From Neurospora crassa OR74A (Eukaryota; Ascomycota; Sordariomycetes; Sordariales; Sordariaceae): a stretch of 64,000 bases of DNA. A program made the position numbers and the translations under genes. The DNA lies in the NCBI RefSeq assembly GCF_000182925.2, contig NC_026502.1:3410001-3474000 (forward strand), read 5' to 3'. Positions 57,284-64,000 of this stretch are shown in pieces (positions within the stretch are counted from its first letter, which is position 1; each line of letters begins with the position of its first letter). The notes below the pieces were generated by a model. It did no database searches. It was not told the origin of the DNA and saw only the letters and a list, made by a program, of their open reading frames with translations.

Positions 57284-59914
57284 CTAGGAGGGAGAGCCAG
57301 CAGAATTGGACGCCTTAAATTGTTGTTGCTGCTGCTGCTTGAATGACTTGGACAGCTTGGCTTTGGTGTGGGCGTGGGATGGGGTATGACCAAGAGGCGG
57401 GAAGTTCTCCTCAAAGTCTGGACGGGTTGGATCGAATAAAGACGGGGGCGGCAGCTTTTTCTTCTCCTCGGTAGCAGTGGCAGCCTGGGGTTCGCAAGGG
57501 GGTAAGAAGGCGTGTGAAGGAAAAGACCAAGAGCCGAACGACACGCTGGGAAGGCGGCGAAGTGCGAACTCTGGCTGGTGATGATTCCGCTGGTGACCTT
57601 GGCGAGATGGCCTCAAGTGCCGGGGCGCACGAGGGTGGTCACGGCGGTGATCCGTCCAAGAGTTGACGCGGCCGGGGTCCAAAGACGACGACGACTGCTC
57701 AGCTGCTGACGACTGGTGCTGCTGTTGCTGCACCAAAGAGGGGGTTTCTGAGGACATCGAAGACTGCTTGACTGCTGATGACTGGTGCTGCTGGGGGACG
57801 ACAGCGGCGGGGGCAAGAAATAAAGGCGGAACGAACTCCTCGGCAGTAGCAGAGAGTGAATCCTTTCCACTACCTTGACCGGTTGGCACGAACTTGGGAG
57901 CGTTGGGAGCCAGGGACCGCGGCACAAACGGTATGGCTGTTGCGGAGAAAAAGGAAGAGGAGAGGGTAATGGGTGCAGCTTCAACCGCCGTAGCGGGAGC
58001 GATGATGGCATCAACCACCATCGTGGAAGTGCGAGGTTCAGCCGCCGCCGCGGAGAGACCTGTGTGATGGTGAGCTGGTTCTGCCACCGAAGAGGCGAGA
58101 CTGCTGCGATAAACAAGATCAGGAGCCGAAACCACCTGTCTGCTGCTGCTTCTGAAATCAAACTGGGCCTCACCGACCATCAGCTCGAGCTCATGGTGAG
58201 TCCTGCCGGTAGGAGAGGTGATGAGCCCCTCGATCCCGGACTCAGCCAGCTCTCGCTTCTGGCCGGCATACAAAGCAAGTTCGGCCTTCCTTAGGCGCGC
58301 GAACTGCTGATGTGGCTCCAGCTTCTCCGACCAAAGGCGGCGCACGTAGCCTTCGTCCATGTACATATGCTGATTGTGGCTCTGGTGTCCAACATCACCG
58401 TTCCTGATGTGCCCTTGCCAGCGAGGCAAAGGCCAGGCACGGCTGGGCGAACCCCAGACCACAGACACAGGCGGCATGGCGGACTCGGGCGCACGCAGCT
58501 TGCTACCTTTGCTTCCTTCCTGCTTCCACTTCTGCTTCTTCATCTTCTTGTTCCTCTTGTCGGCATGAACGTCGCCAGAACCAGCAGCGACAACGTAATC
58601 ACGCGCGCTCAGGCTGGGTTGCCCCAGGGAAACCTGACGGACGCGGCGGTTGGCTTCGTACATGTACTCGGCCGCGCTTGGAAACGGGATGTTCTCGGGC
58701 CCAGGCGAGGATGCGTTATCCGAATCCGGACACTTGACGGTCCAGAATCCGGTGAATGGATTCGGCTTGGCCAGGACAACCGAGAGGAAGTCCTCTGTCA
58801 AGTCCGTCTTGCCCTTCAGCAGGGGAGCTAGACGAGGCGCGGGAGGGCAGGGAGATGAAGGAGGCGTGAGTCCTCTACGAATAGAGAAATCACGGTTGGC
58901 GGCAGAAGTGGTGTCGGAGGGGGTGTCGGAGGTGATGATGGTGTCGAAGGTACCGGCAGCCGCGGCGAAAGCTTCAGAAGAAGAAAAAGCAGAAGGAAGA
59001 GTGTCAATGCTAGTGTTGACCCTATTGCTGGGGTTGCCTCTGGGAGACCCCTCGTTACCCCCAGACGAACGGTCGTCTCCGGAGGTGGAAGAAGAAAATG
59101 GCGGCTCGGTTCCAGCCGCCGCCGCCGCCGCCGCCGCCGCCGCCTCCTCCTCCGAAGAAGCAGCAGCAGCAGACACAGCCTTCCCCTTGGCCTTACCACC
59201 CTCACTCTTCACACTCCCTTCGACATTGTCATTGTCATTGTAATTGTCATTGTCATTGTTATGGTATCCATGCTCTACCGAAGGCAGCAGCAGCAGCTTG
59301 GAGGCACCACCACCACCGCCATGGTAAAGCGGGACCCAGCACGATGCAAAACCCCCAGAGACCCCAACAACAGGCAACAGAGCCCAGAGAGACGACGACG
59401 AACCCTCGGACGACTTCAACTTCGACTTTGACTTTGCCTTGGCATCTTTCGACAGCCTCGCCTCCAGCTTGGCCCGCATCTTCTCCAACTCGCGCGCCTT
59501 GACGCTCGCCAGGTGCGCCAGGTACGCCGCTCCGTCCTGGGGGAAGAAGGGCGACCTGAGCACACCAATGTACGAGGCCGCGGCTCGCACGTGCACGTAC
59601 TTCAACCGCGCCTGCTCCGGGGCGCTCATCCACCTGGCTTTACCCCCACTACCACCAACAACACGGTTGCCCGTGCTGACGGCAGCGGAGGAGGAAGAAG
59701 AGGGGACGGGCGCGGAGACTGGAGAGGGAGAGGCGGAGGAAGACGCTGACGCCGAGGAGGAGGAGGAAACAGGGGACACGGGGCCGTCGTCACCGCCGCG
59801 GGCGCGGGCGCGGACGCAGGCTCTGGCGTCGGTGATGCCAGGGTCGTTTTCGTTGCCTTTGCCGTTGGAGGACACGACGACAGCCTTGGTGCGCTGGTTT
59901 CTCTCGGGAGCCAT
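57284..59914 (-). CDS. Hypothetical Pab1-binding (tandem PAM2) protein
   Basis: An 876-aa frame from MAPERNQRTK at 59914 (an in-frame ATG at 59932 adds six residues), ending at TAG 57284. No catalytic domain is recognised. It has an Arg/Ser/Ala-rich N-terminus, a helix PEQARLKYVHVRAAASYIG, a poly-Ala run (GCC repeat at about 59116..59146) and a conserved-looking middle (LSVVLAKPNPFTGFWTVKC, FPSAAEYMYEANRRVRQVS, YVRRLWSEKLEPHQQFARLR). Two PAM2-like motifs lie close together: SLAPNAPKFVPTG (about 57880..57918) and DSLSATAEEFVPP (about 57826..57864). PAM2 binds the MLLE domain of poly(A)-binding protein, so a role in mRNA translation, decay or transport is inferred. Near the end is DFEENFPPLG, then Gln-rich sequence. 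Confidence 0.8.
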   Translation of the reverse strand: MAPERNQRTKAVVVSSNGKGNENDPGITDARACVRARARGGDDGPVSPVSSSSSASASSSASPSPVSAPVPSSSSSAAVSTGNRVVGGSGGKARWMSAPEQARLKYVHVRAAASYIGVLRSPFFPQDGAAYLAHLASVKARELEKMRAKLEARLSKDAKAKSKSKLKSSEGSSSSLWALLPVVGVSGGFASCWVPLYHGGGGGASKLLLLPSVEHGYHNNDNDNYNDNDNVEGSVKSEGGKAKGKAVSAAAASSEEEAAAAAAAAAAGTEPPFSSSTSGDDRSSGGNEGSPRGNPSNRVNTSIDTLPSAFSSSEAFAAAAGTFDTIITSDTPSDTTSAANRDFSIRRGLTPPSSPCPPAPRLAPLLKGKTDLTEDFLSVVLAKPNPFTGFWTVKCPDSDNASSPGPENIPFPSAAEYMYEANRRVRQVSLGQPSLSARDYVVAAGSGDVHADKRNKKMKKQKWKQEGSKGSKLRAPESAMPPVSVVWGSPSRAWPLPRWQGHIRNGDVGHQSHNQHMYMDEGYVRRLWSEKLEPHQQFARLRKAELALYAGQKRELAESGIEGLITSPTGRTHHELELMVGEAQFDFRSSSRQVVSAPDLVYRSSLASSVAEPAHHHTGLSAAAAEPRTSTMVVDAIIAPATAVEAAPITLSSSFFSATAIPFVPRSLAPNAPKFVPTGQGSGKDSLSATAEEFVPPLFLAPAAVVPQQHQSSAVKQSSMSSETPSLVQQQQHQSSAAEQSSSSLDPGRVNSWTDHRRDHPRAPRHLRPSRQGHQRNHHQPEFALRRLPSVSFGSWSFPSHAFLPPCEPQAATATEEKKKLPPPSLFDPTRPDFEENFPPLGHTPSHAHTKAKLSKSFKQQQQQQFKASNSAGSPS

Positions 59915-60730
59915 TTCTGTGGTTCTGTTCATGAATTATTAGCGAGTGTCTGGCCACAAAGGCGTGCGAGGGAATACTGAAAGGGTGCCAAACTAAGGCG
60001 AGACCTTGACGAGAAGAAATTGAACCTCCTGGACCGTTGCCATAGGGATGCGACAGACGAGGCGAGAGATGAAGTTCGAGATCTGATTTGGTGATGAGGG
60101 GCAGCAAGAGACAGGAATCCTTACGAGAATCTTGGGGTGGGAGGAGAGACGGGATAAAAAACGGCCGGCAGGCTCTCCTTGCTATGCGTGGTACTGTTGT
60201 GAGTCAAGATGTCAGTGATTCCGCCCATTCACAACGAAGAACGTATAGGGAGCGGTGATGGTGCAGTGATGAGTAACCACGAGACAGGTAGGTACTTACA
60301 AGACTTTCGAGCCGGGAGAGAGAAACCAAAAAACCAGAAGGCAGGATCTTTGCTTTACGCGAGTTCTGCCAAAAACAACGTCAGCAGATGATCACAACAA
60401 CTTGAGCAATAAGTTCCTTACCTGTATGGAGAGATCTCCCTTACGTCGTTCTCGAAGACAGTTAGTATGTTCAGTTGTCTCTCTAAAAGAAGAGGAGAGA
60501 GAGAAAGATAGGAAAAAAGAAAAGGGAGTTTACTTTCACACCTCAAGGCAGCAGAGCAGAGTGGGGCACACACACACACACACATACACACGACGAATAC
60601 AAGCACACAATATAACGGGAGCATGGCAAGTCACGAATAAGAAGAGATTACAGAAACCGTCTGATCTTTTGAACCCTCTAAGCAGCCGTGCAGTCGCAAA
60701 CAGAATCAGTTGACCTGACGACGGAACACC
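59915..60730. other. Promoter/leader of PAM2-motif gene
   Basis: No gene. Contains a (CA)n tract at about 60566..60586. Confidence 0.5.
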
Positions 60731-61718
60731 TTGATGGATAGGTATCTCCCGGGCGTCGTCAGAACCGTTAAGACACTCTTCTATAGGTCGAATAAGAAGG
60801 ATAAGCAGGGGTTAGTATCGAGGATTTTTAGAAAGTCGTCTTGGCAGGAGATGTTTGCTATGGCTGCTATGGCAACAGGAGGATCTGGTTCTTGTCGTCT
60901 GAACTTTCTGGGACGATGGTGGAATAGTTCGAGGGGGAGGTTGCCCCTGCATGAAGGACTCCGTCTTGTGATTACCAGACAGGCACCCGGGGATGGCTGG
61001 TTCGATACCTCTACTGACAGACTAGAGAAGAATGAATTTGCCCTAAGCCGGCGTTCTTCTCTTGGAAAAGAAGAAGATCCTCAAGCTCCCAAGTTCTGCA
61101 TCCTTCGGCCCAGCGACCGCGTGCCCGTCCTCCGTATATGGGCTAATCCTCGCGGATTGTGCCTGTCGGATGATACGTGTACTGCTGACAGCCCGAATCC
61201 TGTCGGGTTAAATTTGCTCTTCTTCGATGTGGACGCGCCATACCTAGTGTTGTTGGCCATCCGTCACTATCTCATAGCCTCTTTCACCACCAAAACTCTG
61301 TACGGGCGGTCTTCACCTGAGTCGCTGGGATTTCGGCCCGGACAAGCAGGGCCTTCTTCTGCCTCCACTCACCAAGCGAGACCTGATCTCCATTGAGGCT
61401 CCTAATGTCTTATCAGTGGGTCTGGGACACATACCTACATTCTGCTCACGGTCGCGCACAATCTTCTCGCGGCGGTGTTCGTGTCAGTTATGCAATGAGA
61501 TCGGCCAGACAGACGAGTGGCCCGCGCTCTTGGGCAACATCACCGAAGCGTAGGTACGTCGTATGCTGGGCGGAGACTATCCTGGAAAGGAGGCTGAAGC
61601 TAGCCGGGCGAGCCAAATCCTCGGGTCACGGTACAAAGGCTATGGTTACATAGGTATGGGTACCTCTAGCGAGCATTTTTTTTTCCTCGCTCCGGCGAGG
61701 CAGGGATACCTATTTGGG
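60731..61718 (+). pseudogene. Orphan, probably degenerate protein gene
   Basis: Frame 60731..61396 (221 codons) has a protein-like middle (VPVLRIWANPRGLCLSDDTC, LNLLFFDVDAPYLVLLAIRHY). Coding character then appears to move to the +1 frame, open from 61278 to 61550 (RWDFGPDKQGLLLPPLTKRD, SCQLCNEIGQTDEWPALLG), and after a TAG at 61551 continues in that frame to 61718 (MLGGDYPGKEAEASRASQIL). I found no intron that joins the frames cleanly. It is therefore either a decaying gene or one with unrecognised introns. No family recognised. Confidence 0.35.
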
Positions 61719-61930
61719 TAGGTCGATTTGCTAATGACCTGATGTCAGCATCGGCTGTTGGTTTATAGTTGCAGCGGTAACGGGTTCTCTTCAACATGCT
61801 GCCGCGTGACCCTTTTGACTGCCTTCGGCCACAAAACCAGCACGGGGCGACCTTCAGCATTGTTTCTCGCTTCTCCTTAACCAAACCTCACCATTCCACA
61901 GTCAGTAACCGTTTGCGGTCCGCGTTCGCC

Positions 61931-62860
61931 ATGAGCACCAAGAGCAAAACGTCGCTAGATGACGGCAACGACGACGTCGTCCATAAGACATTCTCGAGCA
62001 CATGTAGGATGCCTACAGCAGCAAAATTTCTGGGATATCGCCCGTTTCCTCCAGTCATGAACCTCTACGGCAATTCCTCTAGGGGCGTCATTGGCGCACT
62101 AACTACATATAAGCTGTGCGGTGCGGATAAGAACGATTTCTTATACGTTGTCGAGGTACACCACGGCTTTACCCCTAGAGGACCGCTCAACTTCAGGCCG
62201 GGCTTCTACCTGCGGAACGGGACGGGAACCGAGGCCCCAATTCTGGCGGCCGCCGGCGACGAAGAGCGAGAACCCCTTTTGATGTCAACCTTTAGCGTGA
62301 AAAGTCTCATTATGGTGCCGCCACCGTTAGACGAAGACGACGTCGAGTTCAACTTGAACCCTCGTGACTTGGTCACCGAGATTATGTACGCTAAAACGAC
62401 CAGCGACGGTAGCGTCTCGTTCCGCTTCTCGGTCGAGGTCGGCCCTAAGATGAAAATCCGGGAGCAATTCGAATGGAGGAAGGCCCGGAAGGGCGAAACC
62501 AACACCCAACAGAACACCCGGTACATTCTCACTCGCCTGCCATCCTCATCTTCCACCTCATTTTCCTCACCGTCTCCTTCTTCTTCTTCTTCTTCTTCTT
62601 CTTCTTCTTCTTCACCTTCATCATTATCTTCACCGGCACAAGAGGAGAGCGATATACTTGCTGATCTTACGTTTCGCAATGCGATTTCCGTAAATCACTT
62701 ATTTACATTGGAGTTGAAGGGGGCTGCTTGTTCAGGAGTAATGGGTGATCGTTGGACTCTTATGGTTGTTACTACCGCGCTCAGACTTTACTGGCTACGC
62801 GTCTATGGCAAAACGAATAAGGCTATCGTGGGAATTGGACAGAAACTTCGGGGCAAATAG
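61931..62860 (+). CDS. Conserved-looking hypothetical protein
   Basis: 309 aa from ATG at 61931 (GTTCGCCATGAG context); the frame is open to an ATG at 61796, but that part is not protein-like. The sequence has a compact beta-rich look: KFLGYRPFPPVMNLYGNSS, GALTTYKLCG, FLYVVEVHHGF, FRPGFYLRNGTG, APILAAAGDE, SVSFRFSVEVGPK, REQFEWRKARKG, a Ser run (TTC/TCT repeat at about 62578..62612), and a final DRWTLMVVTTALRLYWLR. The alternating strands and closing hydrophobic helix recall tubby-like/LOR folds, which is only a suggestion. I recall similar unannotated proteins in other Sordariomycetes. The Ser repeat may vary in length. Confidence 0.7.
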   Translation: MSTKSKTSLDDGNDDVVHKTFSSTCRMPTAAKFLGYRPFPPVMNLYGNSSRGVIGALTTYKLCGADKNDFLYVVEVHHGFTPRGPLNFRPGFYLRNGTGTEAPILAAAGDEEREPLLMSTFSVKSLIMVPPPLDEDDVEFNLNPRDLVTEIMYAKTTSDGSVSFRFSVEVGPKMKIREQFEWRKARKGETNTQQNTRYILTRLPSSSSTSFSSPSPSSSSSSSSSSSSPSSLSSPAQEESDILADLTFRNAISVNHLFTLELKGAACSGVMGDRWTLMVVTTALRLYWLRVYGKTNKAIVGIGQKLRGK

Positions 62861-63540
62861 TTTGGTTGTTCGGCTTATCATGGGTGCGGGGGCGGGCATG
62901 TTGCAGACGGAAATTGCTGGAGGAGTGGGTGAGCATGAACTCAGAAGCAATGCATTATGACTTCCTGTCTTCTCTCCTGCACCGTTCCCAGTTTAATCAT
63001 GTACAGTGATGGCTCCGTCGTTCCCGCCAAAGCCCGCAGCGTCCCTGCCGATTCTAAGCCAACCCCAGGGCACCGAGACATTCACCTGGACGATTACAAC
63101 CTCTCCGCGTGTACCACAGCATTCCCAGTCCCCAAGGACTTCGTCCTCCAAACCTTATATCCTCACTTTTCCACGCCGTCGCACCCTGCCCACTGCCTGG
63201 CGTGATCGTCTCAAACAACACCCTGCCGAACGCCATCTCACTCTGAAGGAACTCACCACCATAGCATGGTACCTTGGCGCGCCTAGACAGGGAACATCAA
63301 CACCTTGACTGTGCGGGACAGAAGGATGTCCAGTCCATATCCTCTGACACGAGGTTTCCCACTCCCGTTGAGGAAGTGGCACCTGGCTTCACCTTTGAGG
63401 GAAGCAGCAGCCCCAGTCAACGCAGCCTATAAAGACTCGTTTGACGGAGCTGTAGACTAGAGACAGAGAGTTTGACAGATGAATCTAGACATTCTGAGCT
63501 ACGCTGTCACGCATCATCCTCGCTAATACCTTTATATTTC
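62861..63540. other. Spacer with short, frame-broken protein-like fragments
   Basis: Fragments such as DIHLDDYNLSACTTAFPVPK (62957..63205 frame) and RLKQHPAERHLTLKELTTI (another frame, up to 63308) look protein-like but lie in different frames. Either a small relic gene or chance; no family recognised. Confidence 0.3.
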
Positions 63541-63954
63541 CTAAAATGGGAAGGGAACGCGCGAAGGGAAAAAAGGAGACCCAGGCCGCGAAGAAGTCAA
63601 CTTGGATGATGGAATCCGGGATGGTTTCATAGTTTCAACGAGCTCCGCGTCGAACTGTTCGCGCATGACGTAATTCTCGAGGTGCTGGCCAGTGGCGAAA
63701 ATCTTGCTTGACGTGGATACGTTTTTGAGCGGCGCCAGAATCTTTGGGTCCTCGAACCGCTGAATCTTTTTGGTGTACAGGAGCGCAACGGTGGCCCCCA
63801 GGGAACTGATGTCCATCTTCGGAACATCCCAGCCCTTAAGGTGTTTGCCGAGCTTTAGGAGCTCAGTGTTGAGCCCCTTGGTGATGTGTCTCTTTTCGCC
63901 CGGCTGCTGGAAGACCGATGAGCAAAGTCTGGCGACGAAGTCTATATTGCTGAT
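63541..63954 (-). CDS. Hypothetical protein, 3' exon (gene continues beyond window)
   Basis: The last exon of a minus-strand gene: acceptor GTTGTAG ends at 63955, then ISNIDFVARLCSSVFQQPGE runs to the stop at 63541 (137 codons). An in-frame TAG at the acceptor shows that an intron is required. Visible segments are a helical block (GLNTELLKLGKHLKGWDV), SLGATVALLYTKKIQRF and a basic/Pro/Ser tail. The upstream exons are outside or at the very edge of the window. No family recognised. Confidence 0.6.
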   Translation of the reverse strand: MSNIDFVARLCSSVFQQPGEKRHITKGLNTELLKLGKHLKGWDVPKMDISSLGATVALLYTKKIQRFEDPKILAPLKNVSTSSKIFATGQHLENYVMREQFDAELVETMKPSRIPSSKLTSSRPGSPFFPSRVPFPF

Positions 63955-64000
63955 CTACAACGAGATGGGCGGATTTGGACTTGGGCTTAGATGGGGACGG

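Noticed and set aside
1-64000. LTR, LINE or DNA transposons, CRISPR arrays, dispersed 5S rRNA genes
   Set aside because: Looked for reverse transcriptase/transposase motifs, long terminal or tandem direct repeats and 5S-like sequence; none seen by eye.

Overview
The window is nuclear DNA from a filamentous ascomycete, most likely Neurospora or a close Sordariales relative. The genes have short introns (about 55-250 nt) with GTRNGT-type donors, CTAAC/CTGAC branch sites and CAG/TAG acceptors. The coding DNA is GC-rich, the intergenic spacers are rich in microsatellites, and the HECT ligase and DPH1 proteins have the lengths I remember for Neurospora. Nothing bacterial is present, and I saw no intact transposon, CRISPR array, rRNA gene or virus-like element.

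Layout. 0-5 kb: a PPIL3-type cyclophilin (-) diverges from an arrestin-fold protein (+). 5.2-7.3 kb: an intron-containing tRNA-Leu(UAG) (-) lies next to SEN54 (+), a subunit of the tRNA-splicing endonuclease. 8.8-12.1 kb: a nuclear-looking protein with a duplicated unrecognised domain (-), then a small acidic protein with a SUMO-interaction-like motif (-). 12.1-16.1 kb: a spacer with a 30-copy CAA repeat. 16.1-19.9 kb (-): ZPR1, an RNase P/MRP Snm1/Rpr2-type protein and a DUF866/CZIB zinc protein. 20.6-26.8 kb: a mitochondrial PPR-like protein (+), DPH1 (-) and ribosomal protein eS6 (+). 29.6-42.1 kb (-): the giant HECT ubiquitin ligase TOM1 (4076 aa, 7 exons). 44.6-45.5 kb (+): ribosomal protein eS8. 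48.4-51.5 kb (-): a Gyp5-like TBC Rab-GAP. 51.5-56 kb: mostly non-coding, with two decayed RRM fragments in inverted orientation. 56-59.9 kb (-): one long reading frame with tandem PAM2 motifs, interrupted by a single TAG. 60.7-64 kb: orphan or degenerate frames, one conserved-looking hypothetical protein and a partial gene at the right edge.

Many genes from 5 to 45 kb serve the translation apparatus: tRNA and its splicing enzyme, RNase P/MRP, ZPR1 (eEF1A folding), DPH1 (eEF2 modification), eS6, eS8 and TOM1 (clearance of unassembled ribosomal proteins). The most notable observations are the in-frame TAG inside the PAM2-motif gene, the 7-nt and 8-nt microexons in eS6 and eS8, the duplicated unknown domain at 9.8-10.6 kb, and the RRM relics. 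Exon borders were worked out by hand from splice signals, frame and family similarity; no database search or transcript data were available.
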